A DNA stretch of 9,680 nucleotides from Alphaproteobacteria bacterium (GTDB lineage: Bacteria; Pseudomonadota; Alphaproteobacteria; Rs-D84), in the NCBI GenBank assembly GCA_017642565.1, contig JAGCOU010000043.1, forward strand, positions 1-9,680. The letters run 5' to 3'. Position 1 is the stretch's first letter; the number at the start of each line of letters is the position of its first letter. The notes below the pieces were generated by a model. That model saw nothing but the letters and a program-made list of their open reading frames with translations. It had not been told where the DNA came from and did not search any database. This document shows positions 1-5,623 of this stretch, piece after piece. The position numbers and the translations under genes are program-made.

Positions 1-380
1 TGTATAATCTTGGCCAATCCGTCTGTATCTATATTTGCGGCTGTTGTTTTTGGCATATTTAATTGTACGCGTTTTCTAAGCGGTTTATTATGAGATTTTT
101 CAAGTTTCATCCAATCTAGGACAATATTTGGAATTTTAGCCCCAGCACAAATATCATTTGCCCATTCTTGATTAATATGGATTGCTAAACTGATACGGCT
201 GCCTTGGTTAACCACATATAATAAATCATTAAACCAAACATTTCGTGGCATACCTTCACTCATTTTCGAAGGATGGCATTGAACAGCGACTTCTGCATGG
301 GGCAAATGCGCCAAATCTATGATAGACTTTATTGAATTGTGTTCACGTGGGTCCGAACAAGTTATATATCTTAATTTCAT
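1..380 (-). CDS. Uncharacterised protein, partial (C-terminus beyond the window edge)
   Basis: An open frame starts at the ATG at 380-378 and runs about 126 codons without a stop to the left edge, so only the N-terminal part is visible. It begins MKLRYITCSDPREHNSIKSI and includes HAEVAVQCHP, GMPRNVWFNDLL, SRISLAIHINQEWANDICAG and KRVQLNMP. There is no signal peptide or membrane segment, so a cytosolic protein is likely. A Shine-Dalgarno sequence (AAGGG, 389-393) lies 8 bases before the ATG, within the end of rlmN, and the gap to the rlmN stop is only 5 bases, so it is the last visible gene of the leftward operon. The pattern of short hydrophobic strands followed by polar loops, and the 'SDPRE ... 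E+AV ... PR' layout, faintly recall uncharacterised TIM-barrel proteins related to phosphoribosylanthranilate isomerase. That is a weak impression, not an identification. Being a gene is well supported; its function is unknown. Confidence 0.8.
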   Translation of the reverse strand, partial: MKLRYITCSDPREHNSIKSIIDLAHLPHAEVAVQCHPSKMSEGMPRNVWFNDLLYVVNQGSRISLAIHINQEWANDICAGAKIPNIVLDWMKLEKSHNKPLRKRVQLNMPKTTAANIDTDGLAKII

Positions 381-385
381 AATCT

Positions 386-1483
386 TTACCCTTTTTTAGC
401 ATTTTTTAATCTTAATTGTCCACATGCAGAACCAATATCTGCGCCACGCTCTCTCCTTATTCTGGTATGAATACCATTTTTAATCAAAATATCTTGGAAT
501 CGATGCACTGCGTTTCCAGAAATTGATGCAAAATCGCGTTCATCTACACTGTTCCATGGTATAAGATTAACCATAACATTATGTCCGCGCATCAATTCTG
601 CCAATTTTAATGCATGGTCTTCATTCGCGTTATAAAGCACGATTGAGCCATCTTGGTCTTTTTTACCAAGCAATATGTATTCAATCATTAATTGACGATT
701 GTGAGTGGCTGAAAACGCAAATGCAGCGTCTAATACTTCGCGCACTTTGTATTTATTGTTTATCGGCATAATAGACGAGCGCAATTCGTCCGTTGGCGCA
801 TGCAGAGATATAGCCAGATTTATCGGGCGACCCCATTTATTTAAGTCGTTTATGCCCGGCACAATTCCACAAGTAGATACGGTAATTCTGCGCCAAGAGA
901 TGTTCATTTCTGTATTTGCGCGTTCTAAAAATCCAATAACATTTTCTGTGTTCTGCAAGGGTTCGCCAGTTCCCATAACCACGATATGTGAAACATCACC
1001 ATTGTTTGCATCACCGTTTGGTTTAATATCACGCACTTTATCGCCACGCAATTCCCATTGTGCAACCAGAATTTGCGCAAACATTTCATTAACTGTTAAA
1101 TTGCGTTTCAGCCCGAGCAGTGTAGACGCACAAAATTTACATCCCATTGCACAGCCGGCTTGTGAAGAAACACAAACGCTGTTTCCATAGGTTGTGCGCA
1201 TTAAAACACATTCTATTTGTTCGCCGTCTCCCAATTCCAACAAAAATTTAGTCGTTTGATTATCGCTGCTTTCCAATTTTTTTACGATTTTAACCGGCAA
1301 AGTTTCTGCGATTTCACCAAGTTTACTTCTAAAATCTTCTGGCAAATTTTTCATAGACGCAAAATCAGGCGCACCGCGATTAAGCCATTCGCGAATTTGT
1401 TTAGCACGAAAACGTGGCTGTGATAAATCAGTCACAAATTTTTCGAGTTCACCATCAGTTAAATTAAATAATACTGTTTTCAT
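386..1483 (-). CDS. rlmN: 23S rRNA (adenine2503-C2)-methyltransferase RlmN
   Basis: This is a cytosolic radical-SAM enzyme of 365 residues that puts a C2 methyl group on A2503 of 23S rRNA; E. coli RlmN also modifies A37 of several tRNAs. The 4Fe-4S cluster motif is C111-x3-C115-x2-C118 (CAMGCKFC), preceded by VCVSSQAG. Cys104 matches the position of catalytic Cys118 in the E. coli enzyme, and Cys354 in GSACGQL matches the methyl-carrying Cys355, so both mechanistic cysteines are present. GTGEPL (171-176) is the SAM-binding GGE-like segment, and SLHAP (227-231) and NLIPWN (306-311) are further family signatures. It lacks the features that distinguish Cfr from RlmN as far as can be judged by eye, and the chromosomal operon context favours RlmN. 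The ATG overlaps the stop codon of the preceding surA-like gene (ATGA) and has no Shine-Dalgarno, so translation is probably coupled. A short extra segment near residues 274-285 (KKDQDGSIVLYN) appears to be an insertion relative to E. coli RlmN. Confidence 0.96.
   Translation of the reverse strand: MKTVLFNLTDGELEKFVTDLSQPRFRAKQIREWLNRGAPDFASMKNLPEDFRSKLGEIAETLPVKIVKKLESSDNQTTKFLLELGDGEQIECVLMRTTYGNSVCVSSQAGCAMGCKFCASTLLGLKRNLTVNEMFAQILVAQWELRGDKVRDIKPNGDANNGDVSHIVVMGTGEPLQNTENVIGFLERANTEMNISWRRITVSTCGIVPGINDLNKWGRPINLAISLHAPTDELRSSIMPINNKYKVREVLDAAFAFSATHNRQLMIEYILLGKKDQDGSIVLYNANEDHALKLAELMRGHNVMVNLIPWNSVDERDFASISGNAVHRFQDILIKNGIHTRIRRERGADIGSACGQLRLKNAKKG
389..393 (-). promoter_or_regulatory. 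Shine-Dalgarno of the partial leftward gene
   Basis: The minus strand reads AAGGG, 8 bases before the ATG at 380, and overlaps the last rlmN codons. It supports the chosen start of the downstream gene and shows that this gene need not rely on coupled re-initiation from rlmN. Confidence 0.55.
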
Positions 1484-2304
1484 AATTTATATCTGTCATC
1501 GTTTACGATAATCACTGCTTTGCGGCGCAGTTGTTTTAATTGTTGGTCTGCAACAAAAGATGCCTTTTTAAATTGAGCATTTTGTTTGACTATCTCGTCC
1601 AGGTTTTTATATTCTTTGCCTTTTTTTTCACTGCACAATAAAACCATAGAACCATTATCAGGCTTTGACCAAGTTAACAGTGGTAAACCGGCAATTTTTT
1701 CGCGTATCTCTGGTGCCAGTTCATACTGCATAGCAGTAATTTTTTGTGGATAGCCACCCAAATTTTCAACCATTTTTTCCGCAGCATCGCAATTTGACGG
1801 TTTGGTCAATTTTTGTGCGATGTTATCTGGAACCCCAGTCAATCTTATCATTGTTATTTCAACAGGCAACCCATGCTCTTTTGCAATATAAGATTTTTCT
1901 TCTGCTAAATCAGCCTTTGATACTTCTATGGTTGGAATAATTGTTCGCGCCATTATAACCTGCCATGCGATATCAGCCTTTACTGCGAGACGCGCCATGG
2001 CACGCGTAGTTGCGCCTAAATCATTAAAGCCCATACGATTTAATTCTTTGTCTGCATCTTTGTCAGTAGGTTTTACATTGTATTTGCCAGCGTATTCCAA
2101 TTTTACATAATCATCAATTATATTTTGAAAAGCCTGTTTGCGATTAATAGTAGAAGTTTTTCCTTGTCTTGCCATTAATTCTGTGCGTGCAGTAATATCA
2201 GTATCTGTAATAGGGTTGCCATTAACAGAACCAACAACAGATGCACCGCTTGCAGGTCCAAAAAATATAGACAACAATAAAAACGCACTAAATAATTTTT
2301 TCAT
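1480..2304 (-). CDS. surA: SurA-like periplasmic chaperone (no recognisable active parvulin domain)
   Basis: This is a predicted periplasmic protein of 274 residues following lptD. It begins MKKLFSAFLLLSIFFGPASG, a typical Sec signal peptide with cleavage likely around residues 20-21. Next comes VVGSVNGNPITDTDITAR (23-40), the signature opening of SurA and related chaperones, and a helical N-domain to about residue 140 with the usual 'R..A...II.D.....Y' helix. A segment at 147-226 ends in YELAPEIREKIAGLPLL and SMVLLCSE, matching the tail of a parvulin domain, but the canonical parvulin opening and G-x-L-G core are not visible. Isomerase activity is therefore doubtful and chaperone activity likely; E. 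coli SurA has about 430 residues and two parvulin domains. An in-frame ATG exists 11 codons upstream (2337), but it lies inside lptD. The ATG at 2304 has a strong Shine-Dalgarno and starts the signal peptide cleanly. The stop overlaps the rlmN start. Family assignment is good; the orthology implied by the symbol is an inference from position. Confidence 0.82.
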   Translation of the reverse strand: MKKLFSAFLLLSIFFGPASGASVVGSVNGNPITDTDITARTELMARQGKTSTINRKQAFQNIIDDYVKLEYAGKYNVKPTDKDADKELNRMGFNDLGATTRAMARLAVKADIAWQVIMARTIIPTIEVSKADLAEEKSYIAKEHGLPVEITMIRLTGVPDNIAQKLTKPSNCDAAEKMVENLGGYPQKITAMQYELAPEIREKIAGLPLLTWSKPDNGSMVLLCSEKKGKEYKNLDEIVKQNAQFKKASFVADQQLKQLRRKAVIIVNDDRYKL

Positions 2305-2311
2305 TTTTTTA

Positions 2312-2320
2312 TTCCTTCCT
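2312..2320 (-). promoter_or_regulatory. Shine-Dalgarno that fixes the surA-like start
   Basis: The minus strand reads AGGAAGGAA directly after the lptD stop codon (TAA, 2323-2321). The second AAGG ends 9 bases before the ATG at 2304. This decides for the 2304 start over the in-frame ATG at 2337, which has no such motif and would place a charged, lysine-rich extension before the signal peptide. Confidence 0.75.
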
Positions 2321-4351
2321 TTAATAATGTTTGCCATCTATGCTTATGCCAAATTGAAATCTATAGGTTGTATTTCCAATATAGTCACTCTTTATAGCAT
2401 TATCACGACTGTATTCCAATGAAAAATAATAGCAAGGATGTTCAAAATAAATTCCGCCACTGTGTCTTTGAACAAAATGTTCGTATGCGTTGTAAATCAC
2501 AGAACCTCTTATATTTATCCGCTTTGTTATCGGCAATCCTGCGCCCGCAGTTATTTCATGGGTATTTCCTTCATCATTAGATAATACATCAATAGGTTGT
2601 GTATCCCAAATATGTCCCAATGTTAAATAATAGCCATCTTTGCCGACATAAACAGAATTTTCTGTATGATTCAAAGATGTTTTTTCTCTATCAAATCTTG
2701 CGCGTGAAGATATTTGAAAATATTTTCTAGTATAAGCAATTCGACCCACATAATCAGAAAAACCATTTCTAAAACCATTTTCGTTAAAATCTTCGTTATC
2801 TGTGTCAAAATCATAAGTTTGACCGATAAAAACTTCAATGTTATGATCGTTGTTAAACGCAGCCCATCTTGCACCATAATCAATAAAATTACCGTTTTCC
2901 CAAACATCAAGACCAGCATATCTATTGTTTGAAAACAAAGTCGTATCAGATAAAAAACGCCCCGCAGAATCATTGTTAACTGCAAAAACAGATTTGTTGT
3001 TTACATGTTGCATTACTGTCAATCGCGCGCGTGGTTCAATAATATATGTCCAATCATTTTCAGCACTATACAATGGCAAACCCCATTCTATGTACCCACT
3101 CGGCAGAAAACGAGATTTTACACCAGAAAAAGATTCGCTATTTTGATTATCTGTATAAATATAAGTCTTATCAAAATTATAAATATCATAACGTGTTGCA
3201 GCGCTTAAAGTAATTCTATTTCCGCCCCACAATGTCCACGGAGAAATTATGCGTGCTTCACCAATAAGACGTTGACTTTCTGTGTCATCACCAGATACAC
3301 CCAATATATCCCCAGAAAAATTCAAATAAGTTTCTTCGAAAAATGGGTCAGTTTGATATGTCCCACGAATATTAGGTAATATATTGCCAGAAATAGAGTG
3401 TTGATTTCCGTATGCTTGACGTAATTCTTGAAAGATATGAGCGTCAGCAACAACATAACTTGTTTGACCAAATAATTCAACTTTGGCGCCTGAATCAAGA
3501 TAAGGTTGATAATCATAAAAACCATATTTCTGCAAATAAGTTTTATCAGATGTTCGCGCGATATAAACAAAAGCACGCGCGTTTTCACCCAGTTCTATTT
3601 TGTCATTGTTGTAAAAATGCCAACGATTTTCACCTTGTTTATTATGTGTAAAAGAACCTTTGGATCTAAATTCTGAATGATGCAAATTCAAACGATGTTC
3701 TGCCTGAAACAAAGGGTTTTCTTTTGTCAGGTAAGAGAATGTAGTTGTCAAATCATGCCTGTTTGAAAAATTAATATACAAAGGTATATTTATCTGGGTT
3801 CCCATATCGTTTGTTGTGTTTACACTGGGATTTAAAAAACCTGTCTTGTATTTAACAGTCGGGTCAGGCATTTCATAGTAAGGTAACCACAAAATAGGGA
3901 AAGTATCATTGTATACCCAAAATGTCGCATTATGAAAATAAAGCATTTTTTCTGTTGAATCATGAATAACAGTCTTGCTTGATATTTCCCAGGCATTGCC
4001 ATAATCATCGCATCCATCGCAGGCAGTAAATTCAGCATCCTTGGCAATAGTTTCGTGTTCATTGCGAGTGATTGATTCTGCTTTGACATAAACATGACTG
4101 CCCAGCCATAATTCTATATCGTTTGCATTAACATTAGTTTTGTCTTTGGAAAGACTTAAATTATCTGCTCTAACCTTTTGTCCAGAAGCGTTAGTTATTT
4201 CTGTGTTTCCGCTGGCTTTGATTTCTTCTGTTTTTATATTGTATTCGATTTTATCAGATTTGATAGTTTTTGCGCCATCCATATCAACCCCCAGCGCAAA
4301 TGCGGTTGTTATGAAAAGATAGCCTGATAAAAATGAAGCAACATATCTCAT
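2321..4351 (-). CDS. lptD: LPS-assembly outer-membrane protein LptD
   Basis: This is the outer-membrane translocon that inserts lipopolysaccharide into the outer leaflet together with LptE; 676 residues, somewhat shorter than the 784 of E. coli. A signal peptide occupies residues 1-19 (cleavage after AFA). An OstA/LptA-like beta-jellyroll domain follows at about 28-110 (IKSDKIEYNIKTEEIKASGN, then VRADNLSLSKDK), which receives LPS from the periplasmic bridge. The rest is beta-barrel with alternating aromatic strands and the family segment around FPILWLPYYEMPDP (about 151-164); it ends in YRFQFGISIDGKHY. Three cysteines are visible: Cys111 and Cys114 in FTACDGCDDYGNAWEI, and Cys640 in FEHPCYYFSLEYSRD. 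These match the places where LptD forms its disulfides, but the C-terminal pair of E. coli is a single Cys here. The start overlaps the lptF stop by ATGA and has no Shine-Dalgarno, so it is probably translated by coupling. Confidence 0.95.
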   Translation of the reverse strand: MRYVASFLSGYLFITTAFALGVDMDGAKTIKSDKIEYNIKTEEIKASGNTEITNASGQKVRADNLSLSKDKTNVNANDIELWLGSHVYVKAESITRNEHETIAKDAEFTACDGCDDYGNAWEISSKTVIHDSTEKMLYFHNATFWVYNDTFPILWLPYYEMPDPTVKYKTGFLNPSVNTTNDMGTQINIPLYINFSNRHDLTTTFSYLTKENPLFQAEHRLNLHHSEFRSKGSFTHNKQGENRWHFYNNDKIELGENARAFVYIARTSDKTYLQKYGFYDYQPYLDSGAKVELFGQTSYVVADAHIFQELRQAYGNQHSISGNILPNIRGTYQTDPFFEETYLNFSGDILGVSGDDTESQRLIGEARIISPWTLWGGNRITLSAATRYDIYNFDKTYIYTDNQNSESFSGVKSRFLPSGYIEWGLPLYSAENDWTYIIEPRARLTVMQHVNNKSVFAVNNDSAGRFLSDTTLFSNNRYAGLDVWENGNFIDYGARWAAFNNDHNIEVFIGQTYDFDTDNEDFNENGFRNGFSDYVGRIAYTRKYFQISSRARFDREKTSLNHTENSVYVGKDGYYLTLGHIWDTQPIDVLSNDEGNTHEITAGAGLPITKRINIRGSVIYNAYEHFVQRHSGGIYFEHPCYYFSLEYSRDNAIKSDYIGNTTYRFQFGISIDGKHY

Positions 4352-5409
4352 TTTTTTAACAATAAACCCAAAAGTAACCCAAGCACAACAAAAATACCAA
4401 TAGCAAGCACCCCAACATCAGTTAAACTCGATACCATGTTGGACGCAGACATATAAATCGCCATCAGGACCGCCATTGATAATATCGCCATCGCTGGTGC
4501 AAAACTCGCACGGCGGCGCAACAAAGACGATTTTAACAGAACCAAGGTACACACAATCGCCAAAATCAAGTTCATAAATGGATTCAGCAGTCGTGTACAT
4601 ATTTCAACCAAAGTTAATTTATGTTGTCTGTCGCTTTCTTGGTCGAATACGGTTTTTAACAAAGTCCAAGTTGGAATACGGCGCACCCTAAAAGATATAT
4701 CAGAATCATTTTCTACCAAATTTAAATCCATATCCAAATTGTCAAAAGTCCCAGTTGTAAATCCACTGCGCCCCTGAATTTGCAACGAGCCATGATTTGT
4801 AATAATGGATAGCCCGCGAATTGTTGATACAAGTTTTCCGCGTTCAGCAAACACCATTATTTGATTGTTTCCTTCGCGCATATCAGAAAGCATGACTTGA
4901 TTTAAATCATTACCAGACACTTTATCAACATACACAACTAGACCATTAGCCAATTTTGTAAAAGCACCTTCTTGTAATTTTAAATGAGCCAACCCATAAC
5001 GCAAATTCCATTGAGTTCTATAGAACATAGATTGACTCGCTGGAACCATCCAAATATTTAAAATCAAATGCAACACAGTTAATACCGCTGCGAATTTTAA
5101 CGCAGGTTTAGCCAATTGCCATGGCGACAAACCAGACGCCGCCAGGACAGTTATTTCGTTTTCAGAAATCATTTTATTGTAAATGAATATTATGGAAATA
5201 AAAGTCACAAAAGGCACAATAATAGACACAATAAAAGGAATCATCAATGAAGTTAGATAAACGAAACTTGAAAAACTGATACCATAAGTTAATAAAAATT
5301 TCATCATCGCCATTATCTGCATCATCCATGCCAGACCGGTTAAGATTAACAGCAGCATCACGAATATACCGAGCAATTGATTCCCAAAATATCTATTAAT
5401 AATATTCAT
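4348..5409 (-). CDS. lptF: LPS export ABC transporter permease LptF
   Basis: This is an inner-membrane permease of the LptB2FG transporter, which extracts LPS from the inner membrane and passes it to the Lpt bridge; 353 residues from the ATG at 5409. About six membrane segments are visible, near residues 10-35, 48-78, 100-122, 272-295, 302-325 and 332-351. Between the third and fourth lies a periplasmic beta-jellyroll domain (about 125-265, with LQEGAFTKLANGLVVYVDKV and MVFAERGKLVST). The cytoplasmic ENEITVLAASGLSPWQLAKP (83-102) is the coupling-helix region that contacts the LptB ATPase. The N-terminus (INRYFGNQLLGIF, LTGLAW) and the LQEG.F motif look more like LptF than LptG. A TTG start 16 codons upstream (5457) is possible, but it overlaps the promoter, lacks a Shine-Dalgarno and extends beyond the family's usual start. 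lptF is first in the operon; its stop overlaps lptD. LptG, which normally follows in alphaproteobacteria, is not here. Confidence 0.9.
   Translation of the reverse strand: MNIINRYFGNQLLGIFVMLLLILTGLAWMMQIMAMMKFLLTYGISFSSFVYLTSLMIPFIVSIIVPFVTFISIIFIYNKMISENEITVLAASGLSPWQLAKPALKFAAVLTVLHLILNIWMVPASQSMFYRTQWNLRYGLAHLKLQEGAFTKLANGLVVYVDKVSGNDLNQVMLSDMREGNNQIMVFAERGKLVSTIRGLSIITNHGSLQIQGRSGFTTGTFDNLDMDLNLVENDSDISFRVRRIPTWTLLKTVFDQESDRQHKLTLVEICTRLLNPFMNLILAIVCTLVLLKSSLLRRRASFAPAMAILSMAVLMAIYMSASNMVSSLTDVGVLAIGIFVVLGLLLGLLLKK
4351..4357 (-). other. A-AAA-AAA slippery heptamer at the lptF/lptD junction
   Basis: The minus strand has seven consecutive A's, read in the lptF frame as TTA AAA AAA followed at once by TGA. 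This fits the X-XXY-YYZ pattern of -1 slippage sites in the right phase. A -1 shift would avoid the stop and continue in the lptD frame exactly at its ATG. The motif is seen directly; function is unproven, and A-runs are common in AT-rich DNA. Confidence 0.35.
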
Positions 5410-5416
5410 AAGATAA

Positions 5417-5445
5417 AGTATAGAGCCCAAAATAACAACCGTCAA
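5417..5445 (-). promoter_or_regulatory. Sigma-70-type promoter of the lptF operon
   Basis: On the minus strand, TTGACG (5445-5440) and TATACT (5422-5417) each match consensus at 5 of 6 positions and are separated by exactly 17 bases. The predicted first transcribed base is 5410 or 5409, that is, at the lptF ATG. The promoter therefore predicts a leaderless mRNA, and it argues against the upstream TTG start. Confidence 0.65.
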
Positions 5446-5464
5446 GCAACAAAGCAATTAATGT

Positions 5465-5481
5465 GCACAATAGGCACAATA
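5465..5481. repeat. Tandem 8-base direct repeat GCACAATA between divergent promoters
   Basis: GCACAATA occurs at 5465-5472 and 5474-5481, a 9-base period. The first copy overlaps the palindrome TGTGCACA (5462-5469). The pair is 20 bases upstream of the lptF -35 box and about 19 bases upstream of the nusA -35 box, a position suited to a regulator site. No known binding motif is recognised. Confidence 0.4.
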
Positions 5482-5499
5482 AAAATCTTAATTTTTTTC

Positions 5500-5527
5500 T
5501 TGCTTTTTGACGATTTGAACTTATAAT
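5500..5527 (+). promoter_or_regulatory. Sigma-70-type promoter of the nusA-infB operon
   Basis: A perfect -10 hexamer, TATAAT (5522-5527), has a weak -35 candidate, TTGCTT (5500-5505), 16 bases upstream. Transcription would start near G5534, giving an untranslated leader of about 90 bases before the nusA ATG at 5624. No other gene lies between this promoter and nusA, so the operon appears to begin here. Confidence 0.6.
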
Positions 5528-5538
5528 AGCGGTGTGTT

Positions 5539-5557
5539 CTTAAAAAAAGTTTTTAAG
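5539..5557 (+). promoter_or_regulatory. nusA leader hairpin 1 (AT-rich)
   Basis: CTTAAAAA (5539-5546) pairs perfectly with TTTTTAAG (5550-5557) around a 3-base loop, AAG. It lies just after the predicted transcription start and one base before the stronger GC hairpin. By itself it is weak (two G-C pairs at most), so its role is uncertain. Confidence 0.4.
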
Positions 5558-5558
5558 G

Positions 5559-5578
5559 GCGGGGTTGCAAAACCCCGC
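5559..5578 (+). promoter_or_regulatory. nusA leader hairpin 2 (GC-rich stem, GCAA tetraloop)
   Basis: GCGGGGTT (5559-5566) pairs perfectly with AACCCCGC (5571-5578) around GCAA, a stable GNRA tetraloop. It sits 45 bases before the nusA start and is followed by TCTTTCAG rather than a clean T-run, so it is not a textbook terminator. It could be an attenuator or pause hairpin, or an mRNA-stabilising structure. Structure is certain at sequence level; regulation is inferred. Confidence 0.6.
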
Positions 5579-5609
5579 TCTTTCAGTAAAAGACAACGAC
5601 AACATAATT

Positions 5610-5615
5610 AAGGAG
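5610..5615 (+). promoter_or_regulatory. Shine-Dalgarno of nusA
   Basis: AAGGAG ends 8 bases before the ATG at 5624, close to consensus and in open AT-rich sequence. It fixes the nusA start, whose N-terminal residues also match the family. Confidence 0.8.
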
Positions 5616-5623
5616 AAAGTAAA

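Noticed and set aside
1..380. Calling the partial gene trpF (phosphoribosylanthranilate isomerase).
   Set aside because: Only a vague TIM-barrel flavour is seen; none of the TrpF active-site motifs can be pointed to in the visible part.
705..1190. Plus-strand open frame of 161 codons opposite rlmN.
   Set aside because: rlmN on the other strand is unmistakable with all catalytic motifs, and the antisense product has no family features.
2305..2337. ATG at 2337 as the surA-like start.
   Set aside because: It lies inside lptD and would put a basic 11-residue extension before the signal peptide, while the ATG at 2304 has a strong Shine-Dalgarno.
5410..5457. TTG start at 5457 giving LptF 16 extra residues.
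   Set aside because: The extension covers the promoter, has no Shine-Dalgarno and is not part of the usual LptF N-terminus. It remains possible only if transcription starts further upstream.
5507..5527. TTGACG at 5507-5512 as the -35 box of the nusA promoter.
   Set aside because: Only 9 bases separate it from TATAAT, too short for sigma-70. The weaker TTGCTT at 5500 has workable spacing.
5559..5586. The GC-rich leader hairpin as an intrinsic terminator of either strand.
   Set aside because: On the plus strand it is followed by TCTTTCAG and on the minus strand by CCTTAAAAAC before a T-run, so neither has an immediate U-tract. Kept only as a possible regulated structure.
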